64,000 nucleotides of DNA from Aporrectodea caliginosa (lineage: Eukaryota; Annelida; Clitellata; Crassiclitellata; Lumbricidae): the NCBI GenBank assembly GCA_020284085.1, contig JACEVL010000497.1, positions 1,172,501 to 1,236,500 of the forward strand, written 5' to 3'. Below are positions 33,480 through 53,594 of this stretch, piece after piece. Every line of letters starts with the position of its first letter. Within the stretch, counting starts at the first letter, position 1. The position numbers and the translations under genes are program-made. Below the pieces are notes generated by a model. The model made no database searches. It saw only the letters and a program-made list of their open reading frames with translations, and was not told the origin of the DNA.

Positions 33480-35030
33480 GTTCCTCCCCAAGCTTAAAAG
33501 TGGGGAGGGAATTCCCGCCTTTCACTCCCAGGATTTACGGCCCTGATGTTGGCACTTAAGGGTTTTTAATTATGAGTTGTATTAGGGCTGGAAGAGTGTG
33601 CAGCAACCCTCTGGGTCTTAGTGAGAATGTGCTTTCCAGGATTACAAATAAAGTGAATATACTTGGGCCATGAGTTTGGTAGATGTCTGTGCTGGGGCAT
33701 GATCACAGTGGGGAGTCAAGAAAGACTACCTTGTAGGTTGGAACATCAGGTAATTTCAAGGGTCTGCAACTAAAATGAAGCAGTAAGTGGAAGGGGGGGG
33801 GAGTTATGACAGAAGGAAACCTGAACAGTAATGGCAACATGATCAGACAAATATGACTCAGAGACAGATATTTTGGCAATATGGCAATATGATCAGACAA
33901 GTATGACTCAGAAACAGATATTTTGGCAATATGGCAATATGATCAGACAAATATGACTCAGAAACAGATATTTTGGCAATATGGCAATATGATCAGACAA
34001 CTATGACTCGGAAACAGATATTTTGGCAATATGGCAATATGAACAGACAACTATGACTCGGAAACAGATATTTTGGCAATATGGCAATATGATCAGACAA
34101 CTATGACTCGGAAACAGATATTTTGGCAATATGGCAATATGAACAGACAACTATGACTCAGAAACAGATATTTTGGCAATATGGCAATATGATCAGACAA
34201 ATATGACTCAGAAACAGATATTTTGGCATATGGCAATATGATCAGACAACTATGACTCAGAAACAGATATTTTGGCAATATGGCAATATGATCAGACAAA
34301 TATGACTCAGAAACAGATATTTTGTGACAGCGGAAGAGCTACACTGAGCTATCAGCAGATCAAATGTATGGCCAAAATGATGAATTGGAAAGATGTGGTG
34401 TATTAGATCAAAGATAGAAAGGAAATCCAAAAGCTGTGAAGCAGTGTTCCAGGTATCCATGTGGATATTGAAGTCACCGGTTATAATAAGTTCAGAAGGG
34501 GAAGAGACTAGGAATTCGAGGAGTGACTGGAATTCTGTGATGAAGTTGCTAACTGAAAGAGAGAGAGGGAGAATGATAAACATTGACAGAGGTGAGACAT
34601 TGATTTCCAGAGTTAGGAGTAGAGTTAATGATTTCAAAAGACTTCAGGGTTGGAATGGATGAAGAGAAGCGAGCAAGTTTTAGGTGCGACTGATGAAGGA
34701 AATCAAATCCACTGCTAAATCCACATGGTCAAAGAAAGAGGAAGGTGATTTGTCTGAGATTGTATTGTATTGTATTTATAAATTTATAAAGTGCCTCTCA
34801 CAGTGAACATGTGATCTTCCAGATGAAGGAAGTTGTGTCAGATGGCTTACGCCATGTTTCACTGAGACTGAGAATATTCACTGGGTGATCCAAGATGTAT
34901 TTTTTAAGAGAAGGAGCCTTATTTTGGATACAGTGGATATCAAGGTGACAGAAAGTTATTGTTTCAAAATTCCCAGAACCAGGACTTAAAATATCATCAG
35001 AAAGAAGCAACCAGAAGGTGCTCACCAGAG
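33480..35030 (-). mobile_element. CR1-like LINE ORF2 endonuclease relic
   Basis: The minus strand encodes FCHLDIHCIQNKAPSLKKYI and ILSLSETW (34798-35000), the N-terminus of a LINE apurinic-like endonuclease. Further on come ELIITGDFNIHMD, FGHTFDLLIAQC and finally SESYLSDHIAI (34257-34637 and below). An inserted (TTGTA)n LINE tail (about 34755-34800) and several frameshifts disrupt it. The SDH segment is expanded into a tandem array. Confidence 0.8.
33831..34325. repeat. 50-bp tandem array, ten units
   Basis: The unit ATGGCAATATGATCAGACAA plus YTATGACTCRGAAACAGATATTTTGGCAAT recurs every 50 bp; the start GATCAGACAA or GAACAGACAA occurs at 33841, 33891 and so on to 34290. One unit lacks a base (near 34228). 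On the minus strand each unit can read ISVSESYLSDHIAI. Confidence 0.95.
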
Positions 35031-35239
35031 TTGCTCAGACAACTCTGGTGAGCTTGGAGCCAGATGTCTATTCAGAGAAACAGGGGAATGGTGAAAGAAG
35101 AAACTGCCTTATAAAAAACAAGTGGCTATTTTAGAAATAGCTGGTTGCAAAAATAAAAGGAGTAGATGTCAGAAGGACAGTGAAGTTTGTTTGAACAATG
35201 ACTTGAAGTGATGACTGGTGCATATTATGACAACAACAC

Positions 35240-35430
35240 TATATAGAAGCATGGGTAACTAATTGATGGATTCTAATCGATTAGCTAATGAATTACACAC
35301 ACAAGCAGCTTATTCTGATTCTAATTGATTAGCTACAAGATTCTGCTAATTCTAAATCTAATAATTGATTAGCAATTTTAGTAGCTAATTCTAATTGATT
35401 AGCAATTTGACTTATCATGCCCATCTCTCT
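35240..35430. repeat. CTAATTGATTAG repeat cluster, possible MITE
   Basis: The palindrome-like CTAATTGATTAG or CTAATCGATTAG occurs at least four times. AGCATGGGTAAC at the left and CATGCCCATCTC at the right are roughly inverted. No TSD was identified. Confidence 0.45.
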
Positions 35431-37010
35431 ACACAAGTCAGTAGATTAGATTTAAATTTTTTTACGATGGTGATCTCTAATGGCATTCAGTCTGGGCATG
35501 GCAGAGAATTTTATATGGCTGCCACGGTGTACATGCAAATGCACTTTACAGCCTGTTGGTGATCTGTCTTAGTTTTATCGTTCATGTGTTTACATGCATT
35601 TCATTATATTCTGCAGGGAGAGAGGCATTGACTCCAGCCACTCTCAGGTTTCCTACCATGAAACTATTCAGATTGTATACACACTTAGGTTAACTGTACC
35701 TGAAACCATGCCATCAATGACTGTGGTTGATATAGTGTATACGTAATAATTACCTACTTTAGTACCTGGGTTGAGTGGCCATATACCTTGGGTACTTGTA
35801 AGGTAATGCATGGGCGTGTAAACTGCTAGGGTAGTAATGCTTGCACTGTAATGTAATGCAACCATGTTTAATTTAAGCACTTTGTCTGGCACCCGGAGAC
35901 CTTTGCTGTGTCTGTGTCTATTTAAGTCTTCCAATGCTCGCTTGGCAAGGACTAATTCCAATTCTGTGTAAGGTACCAAAAATATAAGAGATTTCTAGGA
36001 ATCCAAGTAAGATCTTTACTCAGAAATACTAGGAAATTCTGTGAATGTATATTAAAGCCTCACAAAGTTTTCAACTGCTACCACAGATTTCAGCTTATTG
36101 ATGCCAGTGCAGTAGTGCACAGAGTGTAAGTAACAATGTTATCAGTGATAGATGCATTTATGCATTTGTGTTCGGTATTGAGAGCAATCATGACTATGCT
36201 TGAGGGTACAGAATGATTGATAAACATTTCTACAGAATTCAGAGGGATAGGAAATTAGGGGCATAACGGCTAATGGAACCTTATTGTATGAGTTTAAAGA
36301 AGCAGCTTGTGTTTCCCAAAAAACATCTGGCATCTTATGTTTTTTCGTAGAATTTTGAGGAACCTAAATAGCTAAGAGTAGCGGTTGATAGATAAAGTAT
36401 GTGGTAAGTTTAGAGACGATAACTGTGCCAGTAGATTGTCCTGCGGTGCAGAATCTTTTTTGCTGTCTAGCATTCTGTAGTTGCTTTGAGAGGTTAGATG
36501 ATTTAGGATTTGCTGCGTTTAGTTTTCCATTCCTAATGATTTAGTAGCCTTGCTGTCAGGCTCTTGACCGGGGAGTGGCCTGTCTTAATGTTGCTGGATT
36601 CTGGCATGAAGTATCGTTGGTTTTGGTTGATTGACTTATACCTTTGGCACCAAAGACCATTGTTATCTCAGCAACAGTCTAAGAGGTTCAGGATGGAATG
36701 CGGAGAATGCTTCCGTGGGCTTTCTTTGTTATTCCTTGCTCCCTTTTCGTTCCTTCACTCAGTCGTCTGATTGGTTTGGAGTAATTGCTGACGGACTGGT
36801 GCATGGCTGTCTTCAGCCGCCCACTGGTTCTCTTGGCAGGTGCTTTTACAAAGGTTCGGCCCACTGCTTCTCATTCAGAAAACCGGAGTGGATTTGTAAA
36901 TACCAAAGGGACCGTCTCACAATGGAAAGTTCAGTTGCTTCTGCTACTGGGGTGTAAGATCTTGAGGTCAAGCCTAATGTTCGATGGTGCTTAAGATCAT
37001 TTGCAAGCTA
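35431..37010. other. Intergenic; no gene recognised
   Basis: Minus-strand frames at 35668-35979 and 36142-36333 and plus-strand frames at 36564-36994 have no recognisable motif or splice context. I see no supported feature. Confidence 0.4.
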
Positions 37011-37013
37011 TTA

Positions 37014-38698
37014 GGGGTCGTCCATTAATTATGTCAACAAAATAGGGGGAGGGGTTTGGAAAAGTTTGACAGTTGTTTTTAAGGGGGGGAGGGTTCGGTA
37101 CAATTTGATGTCTTCTTCTTCTTCTTGTGGTTCTCTGCCTCTTAGGCAGGTTCAAATGTCCGACGTCGCCACTTCTCTCGTTGTTGGGCCTCTTCTTTCA
37201 GTTTCCTGTAGCCGTTTGTCATCATCCAATCCAGCATCATCTGTCTTGGTCTTCCTCTTGTCTTCCTCCCCTTCATTTTTCCTTCGATGACCGTTCTTAG
37301 TAGTGAGTCTCCTCTCAGCGTGTGCCCGATCCATTTCCTTTGCCTGTCTCTTATTGTGCGTATAAGGACTCTTTCTTCTCCAATTATTCCCAACACTTCT
37401 TCATTTGTTATATGTTCTGTCCAGCTGATTTTTTCCATTCTTCTCCATGTCCACATTTCGAAAGCTTCCAGTCTTCTTATATCCGCTTTTCTCATTGTCC
37501 ATGTCTCCGATCCATACAGCACCACGCTCCATACTAGTGTCTTTATCATTCTTATCTTTAGCTTCCTGTTTAGTTTTCCTCTCAGTAATTCTCTTCTGTT
37601 TGAGAATGCCTCCTTTCCTATTGCTATCCTTCTTTTAATTTCTCTGTGGCATTTGGCATCTGTCATGATCATACTCCCTAGGTAGCAGAATTCTTTGACT
37701 TGCTCTATCTGTTTTCCTCCAATGTGTATTCTGACTACAGTCTCCTTTCCTTTACTTATCTTCAATACCTTTGTATTTTTGATGTTAATCTTCATCCCGT
37801 ATTCGGTTGATGTTGTGTTTAGCCTATCCATCATTGCTTGCAGTCCTTTCTGGTTTCTCGCCAACATTGCCTGATCATCTGCAAACCTTAATGCCTTTAT
37901 CCATCTTCCACCAACCTTTATCCCCTCCTCCATCTCCTCTACTGCCTATCTGACAAGCTCTTCTATATAGATGTTAAATAGTAATGGTGACAGTGGACAT
38001 CCTTGTCTCACACCTCTTCCAACATTTCCTGGTTCCGAGTACTCTCCATCTATTCTTATTCGCATCTTTTGTCCCATGTATAAGTTTCCTATTAATCTTC
38101 TGTCTCTCCAATCTATTCCCATCCGCCTCAATGCATGTAGTAGCCTTCTCCAGTCAACTCTATCAAATGCTTTTCATAATCCACAAAGCATATATATATA
38201 CATCCTGACCATTCTGGCAGCTCCTCTCTGTTAGTACTCTTAGTGTTCCGATCGCATCCCTAGTTCCCATGCCCTTTCTAAAACCAAATTGATCATCTCC
38301 CAGCCCCTCAATTGCCTCTGTCTTTGCTTGCACTCTCTTTGCTAGTTATTCAATTTGATGTCAAGAAATTTTTTCAAATGAATCAACACAGACCCTTCAA
38401 AATGGTAAAAAAAAAATTAAGTAATGCTTAAAAATGCATAAAGTGCTTAATGTTTAATACTACTAAAAAGCTGGTTATAAACTAAACTCATATATTTTGA
38501 AATTTGAGATTGCATTTTTTAGTGTAAAAAATGATTCTACATGTATTGAGCCATTGTGTTTCTTTTTGTAGTAGGGGGTTGGTTCTGGGATTGTTGGCAT
38601 AATTTTTTAGGGGTCCGTCAATGTTTGACAGTTGTTGACAACGGGGAGAGGTGGTCAAAACTGCCTAAAATTTGTTGACATAATTAATGGATGACCCC
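37014..38698. mobile_element. TTA-flanked inverted-repeat (Harbinger-like) element split by a LINE
   Basis: The left end GGGGTCGTCCATTAATTATG and right end ending CATAATTAATGGATGACCCC are inverted copies, with TTA on both sides (37011-37013 and 38699-38701). Inner blocks AAGTTTGACAGTTGTTTTTA and TTTGACAGTTGTTGACA are shared. About 1.24 kb of the interior is an inserted LINE, leaving about 0.45 kb of the original element. Its size and ends match the family at 29079-29540. Confidence 0.88.
37113..38350 (-). mobile_element. 5'-truncated LINE with reverse-transcriptase domain
   Basis: The minus strand encodes RT motifs: FGFRKGMGTRDAI and FVDYEKAFDRVDW (38160-38310), GVRQGCPLSPLLFNIYIEEL (37949-38020) and the catalytic FADD (near 37880). 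Then come CYLGSMI, LYGSETWT and a C-terminal RQRKWIGHTLRG and RKTRGRPRQ. There is one in-frame stop at 37946 and one frameshift near 38175. The 3' end is a (GAA)n tail at 37113. Exact 12-bp duplications CAATTTGATGTC flank it (37101-37112 and 38351-38362). The LINE clade was not assigned. Confidence 0.92.
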
Positions 38699-39295
38699 TT
38701 ATTCTTGTTTTGTTGCTGGAGTCAAAGTACTTATGGGTATATCAGTCTTGATCTTTGGTTTTTGATCTTTGGAAATGTGTAGTCTTAATCTGTCATGATG
38801 ATGAGGATGATCATGACGATAATCATGAGGATGAAGGTGATCATTATCATGAAGAAGTTGACAATAAAGAATAAGAAGAAGGTGATGATGATACTCATTC
38901 TGCTGCTGCCAATGATATTGATGTGTATTGAAACTCTGATAGGCACATATCAGGAAACATCTGAAACTTGCTATATGAGGTGCTAAATATATAGAGATTG
39001 AATACTATTTAACAAGAATAACAGCTGTTTCTTTACTAACGTAGGCACAGCAAGGTTTTATCTAATTAGTGAGTTCACTGAAGTCCACTAGGGGCTTGAT
39101 ATGGCAACCCAGGCAGAGAAACAATGGCAAGAAAGACAACTGGCTATGGATTGAAGAAATGAATAAAAGAATTTTCTGGTGTTTGATGTCCGTTGATCTC
39201 TTGATGGCAAAAGAAACATTTATATAGCACTATTTAAGAACCTGATGCTGTGTTTATATTCATAGAGCAACTTAAATGTTAAGAGGATCCATATC

Positions 39296-39487
39296 CAGAG
39301 GCGAAAATCTATACATAACTATGGCTTCCCATTCGGGGGGGGGGGACAGATTATACGAGCTTCAAATCCTAAAGGACTCAGAGATCGGCCACGCTGAGGA
39401 GACTCTTATTTTTTTGGGGGGACAGATGGGCTTAAGTCAAAACTTTGGGGTACAGCCCCCTCTGTCCCCCCATGATTTATGCCACTG
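39296..39487. mobile_element. hAT-type MITE with near-perfect 8-bp TSD
   Basis: It starts CAGAGGCGAAAATCTATAC and ends CATGATTTATGCCACTG with G-rich and C-rich interior tracts. The flanks TCCATATC (39288-39295) and TCCATATT (39488-39495) match at seven of eight bases. Confidence 0.75.
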
Positions 39488-39911
39488 TCCATATTCAATG
39501 CCAGATTTTGATATCCCCAGTATTGGCTGTGTTGAAACTTTGTGTGAGTCGAATGTTGTTGAGTTCTTGGTTCTGAGATAGTCCCTTTGGGTAAGATAAT
39601 CCACATGTGCAGTTAATGTTATCAATTAAGGGAAGGGTGGCGACAGAGGCGGCAGCCTGCGGGGGAATTGTTTCTTCGTTTTACTGTTGCGCATTTGAAA
39701 GCTACTATATAAATGGGTTCAATGCACCTCATTCAGTGATTTAGCGAAAAGTGTTCAGCTTGTGTTATTTGTTCTTCGGCTACTTCAAGTGAGTTAGCGT
39801 TGAAGCTTGTAGTACAACTATAATTGTGTTTATTAAAACAGATGGAATTATTATTATGCTGTACTAATTACTGTGCTTTTGCTAGTATTTATATATTATT
39901 ATTATGTTCAG

Positions 39912-40018
39912 TTATTATTTATACTTGTAATTTATTTCTTCATTTGTTCATGAAGAAAGTATATTGTGTACTGTCTTCATTAACAAATGAAGACATGAAT
40001 TATAAGTATAAATAATAA
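39912..40018. other. Long imperfect hairpin upstream of ARMH1
   Basis: GTTATTATTTATACTTGTAA..TTCTTCATTTGTTCATGAAG is inverted as CTTCATTAACAAATGAAGA..TTATAAGTATAAATAATAAT. The arms are about 45 bases with few mismatches and a short loop (about 39957-39973). It may be a MITE or a small-RNA precursor. Confidence 0.7.
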
Positions 40019-40141
40019 TATATAATGCGTTATGTATCACTATGCTGTATTATTTGAAACTGGGTTTGTTGAAACAATTTCATTCCAGTAGAATTTATTT
40101 GTTTAGGCATTTCTTGTGGTCACTTGGAATCCGTGGTGACA

Positions 40142-49334
<9,193 letters not shown>

Positions 49335-52300
49335 AAACAATAAGTTTGTGTCAGTTTGCATATTTGCAAGAGAAAGTTTTTAAAAAAATTCTCATTTTAA
49401 AATAATAGCTATTAGTTATCTTTGAAATCAGAAATTATTGGTCACAGCTAAAAGGATTCTGCTGTATGACATTACTCGTGTACACTCTGAATATATTTTT
49501 CATACAGCTCCAAACACGGATTTTATTTTAAAATTAGTTTTCTTTTTATGCTGTTAGATGGGTAATTGTAAGTTAATTGACAGAGGCTGAAAACAGGTGT
49601 AATTATAATTTGATTGACTAAACACGAAAGTATTTGTTATTTAATTTAGTTTATCGGGATGTAATTGACCCAGGCCTGATGTGTACATACGGAACATGTG
49701 GTTATTTGCATAGGGGCTATAAGGCCGAACAGATGCATACAGTACATGTCATAGATCATGTGGACCTGTATTAAAAGATAACTTAAGTGAAAGTCTGAGT
49801 TGTATGTTTGTATAATGTATGTACTTATTTTGAATCATGTCGAGAGGTATCCACTGTGAGAACATGGACATCTTTTTAGTTTAATATAAAAATTGAATGT
49901 TTAAACACTTCCTTTCAGTTTCCTACAACAGAAGCTACCAAAATCTTCTTGAACTATTCTGACATATAAACTCTCTTTAATCAGAGACTTTTTACAGATA
50001 AAGCCCATCACCAATGACTGTCACCAATGACTATACATTTCACAGAGAATCCAATAGTGTTCATTTATGTATGTGAGTGTATGTGTATGTGCACACCTAG
50101 CATGTATGTGTATGGCGGGATATTACAGTGACCACTATGAATCCTTGAAAGGTGCAATAGCGATGATCTGTCTTGTGTATTTTTAGTGTTGATATCCAAT
50201 CGTCGTGAAGGACTCAAAAGATAATCCTGCATCTAAATGAAGACCTCTGTTGCCTGACAGTCACTTTTTGCATGGCTTATTGACTGAATATTCAGTCTAT
50301 CAACTGAATGACGAAGCAAATAAACTGAACTTTTAGGGATGAACTGAATGCAGACTTTCGTTTCATAAAGAAGCTGATGATTGTTGAGAACATGTCAGCA
50401 GTTTATGTGCATAGCATATTTTTCTTATACTTAGTAAAGCCGGTGTGTTGTAGTTTAACAAGACGACTAATGTGAAAGGACTGTCAACTTCTATACCACT
50501 TACGAATAGTTATGTTGTAAACGTCTGCTCGGTTAGATTTAGAATTCTGATGTACATATTTATGTATGTATGTATCTGATCATTTATATATAGCATTTTA
50601 TGGATTTTACAAATGCACTAGAACCTCAAAAAGGCACTGGTGTGGGACTGAGCTATTTGATGTACTTATTGTACTAACACAGTTTTGTTTTAAAACCTTA
50701 ACTGAAGTTAATACGAAATTGAAAGAAATATTAGCTGTGAAACGAAGTAATAATATTTTTTATATTTGTAAGTGGTTATTTACATAGCGTGTCTTCAAGC
50801 AAACTTACCAGAGGTGCTCTCAACCTGATTACTCAGACCACAATCAGACAGAATGGTCTTCAACTGCTTGCAAAATAGAGGCATAGAAAATGTTACAGAT
50901 TGCATGGAAACCTCTTCCAGAATGAGGGGCCAATCACTACAACGTTTCTATGTTGCACTGTGGAACTGGAACTTGGAAGTACACGATGGGAGAACAACCA
51001 GATTACTCTGTGTGTAATAATAATAGTATTTTATTTCTTCAGAGCGTCTTTAAGTCCTGAGGAATCATATGTACCACTTGTAAGGAAGAAAATAATAATA
51101 ATTTATAATAATGGTTTTTAATAATAATGACTGATTACTAAAGCATGAAGAACATCTGGAAATACATTTCCTGTTTATACTGCATATAATTTTTTATTAT
51201 TGACTATATGTATTTGTACATTTACTTTTGTGAATTTTACTGATATGTAATTCATGAGCACAAGGCAAAAACATTAAGGACTCATGATATTATGTGCAAC
51301 TGTGCATGTTTGAGAATTTGTTAAAAAATGTTTATTAAATTTATAGTAGATAAATGGTAATTTTTTGTATGCTTTTATGTTGAAAACCGATGTTGTTATA
51401 AATATTAGATATGCAACAGCTTACTATTTACCAAATGCCAAAGTCCTTTACCTCTTCTGCTTCAGGGAATTACCATAGTAAAGTAATGCAAAATATTGAC
51501 TTTGTGATTTAAGAAACTTTTTTGTTTAAAAAATCTAAATATGTCATTTTACTTCAAATTATTAAAGCCACGAAACTAAAATTGCCTAACAACTTTTGAG
51601 CTGGCTTTAACTTTATTCAAAAGTTGGTTTAACTTTTAAGCAAAAGCCAACTACTATCACTAAATGATTTTAATTTAATATTACTACTACATTACAACCA
51701 ACTTGAACGTTGGTGGGAAATGTTTGGTTGTGGTGTTTTTCAGGTACTTAGGTTAGTGTACAGTGGCCTTGACATTTTGTGTATCTAACAGATTTTGATG
51801 CAGAGTTAGAGGCACAAATAATTCTACCTGTCTAACTTTTGAAGCCAGTGAACAACAATAATTATTGCTGCCGATTGTCAATTGCCTCACTGACATTTGC
51901 TGAACGAGCTATTTGACGACAAATAGGGGCCGAGATTTATTTTTGATGCTTGCGGTGTTCCATAATAAACAGCACAGGTGGTTTCCTGCCAAATATTTTC
52001 AACGCACGACATGGGAACGCTTGATTGAACGCGGTGTTCTTTTCAATAGGGAACTAGCGACTAGGAACACACTTGCTTACGAACAAATCTCGGACAGTAA
52101 GCTCGCAACTCGATATTAGTTTTGGGAAATCTCAGCCAGGTCTACCATTGCTGATCGGAAATAATAGGGGTAAGTGTTCGAAGACTGATCATTAGCTTTA
52201 ACTTCAATGGCATTGAGCGGGTTAGGCCTATATCGTAGCGTAGCCTACACGTTCTCTGTACTCAATTCAAGGAAATCAGATTTGGCGTCCAAAATCATTG

Positions 52301-53594
52301 CGGGAAAAGGAATTACTTCAACTTTGATAAATGTGCAGCTAAATACACGTTATGACAACTTAGTTTCTTTAAGCGGACAGCGTTTCATACAATTACGTAG
52401 GCCTAATTAATGTGCGGACAGTGCGGTGTAAACATCCTAGGCGTAGGCCTATAGGGAAATTACTTCTTAACTTGACGACATCAGTATTAGGCCTATCAGT
52501 TGGGTTTTCGTTTCGTCTTGTATGGTGTTCTAATTACCGGGCCAATTGAACAGTAATTACGGTTAGCTCGTTTAGGGGTCAAACACAGGTGAAGGGAAAG
52601 TGTACGATTTTTAGCTTTTGTGTCGAGTTGGCAACTGCAATTTAAACGAGGAAGTATTAGGCATATAGTAGGCCAATAGATTCTCCTTACGCGAGTTTTG
52701 AGTATGGAAAGCCGATGGTTTCGAAATTTCAGGCTAACTTATAGAACTATCGGTTTCTAATGTGAGGTTTGGTTGTCTAACTTGTCTTGTAAGCTCTACT
52801 GCTTCAGTGTATGCATTTATGTGTATGTATGTGTCGTGTATGTAAGTATGCATGCTTATATATGTGTGATGATTAGTAACTAAGTATGTATACTTTACCA
52901 GTTGCTTCCTTTATCGAATTAAACGAATTTTGATTTATGTAATTATATGTAGGCCTATTACAGTAAGGAAGCAGTAAGTAGAATATCAGTAGGCCTAATA
53001 ATATTTCCTCAATCTGTCATTTTCTTATCTGGTGCTAATTCTGGCTTGCCTGCAATCCTTAATTTATTGGGGCATTCAGGTCATACAACAGAACGAGTTG
53101 TGCTGTAGAATAAAGTTTTAAATGTGACATCAGTCCAAGTTAAAATTAAAACTTCCTTGAGCTTTTGACTACCTGTGCTTAAGAAACAGATAATTCTACC
53201 CATTCCAAGTTAGCCTGAAATTTCACAACCATTGGCAAACCATTACCTGTCATTGGACTTGAAGGTTCTGCTCTGGTTGTGGATTTTAAATCATAACTCC
53301 TAAGAACAACTGACTGACTTAGCATGAGTTGAACACAATGAACAGGGACAAAGATAAGTTTGGCTTCAACCACTGCAGCCAAAACTTGTTTATAAACACT
53401 GGATATACTGTTTGACTAACTTCCTGACTAGCTGGTTAATAGCTAGGAAGTATGACTATGACTAAATGATTACTGCCATTTACATTCCTACCCTACCTAT
53501 CAGACCAACAACTGAAATTGTTTGTATTGTTTGCATTGTTAAGTTCCTGAATTGTCAGTTTCAACCACCTGCTACCCTTATTCTCAAAGGTGCT
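49335..53594. other. ARMH1 3' flank, MORN4 upstream region
   Basis: Mostly AT-rich sequence. An AATAAA near 50318 could end ARMH1. A LINE tail lies at about 50770-50890. 51900-52700 is less AT-rich and carries a donor-like GGGGTAAGTG near 52167, a plausible non-coding first exon of MORN4. No other coding exon was recognised. Confidence 0.45.
50770..50890 (-). mobile_element. LINE 3' end fragment
   Basis: GGTTATTTACATAGCGTGTCTTCAAGCAAACTTACCAGAGGTGCTC resembles the TATAGCGCC..TTCAAG..ACTCAGAGGCGCTC tail family. Confidence 0.6.

Larger units (their letters stand above)
38702..40141. other. Intergenic upstream of ARMH1
   Basis: Contains a GATGAT-rich microsatellite (about 38795-38900), a hAT MITE (39296-39487) and a long hairpin (39912-40018). 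The ARMH1 leader probably lies in the last few hundred bases. No other gene was seen. Confidence 0.5.

Noticed and set aside
35668..36333. Minus-strand frames of 103 and 63 aa
   Set aside because: No family motif, no intron structure, AT-rich context. Possibly transposon debris, but I cannot support it.
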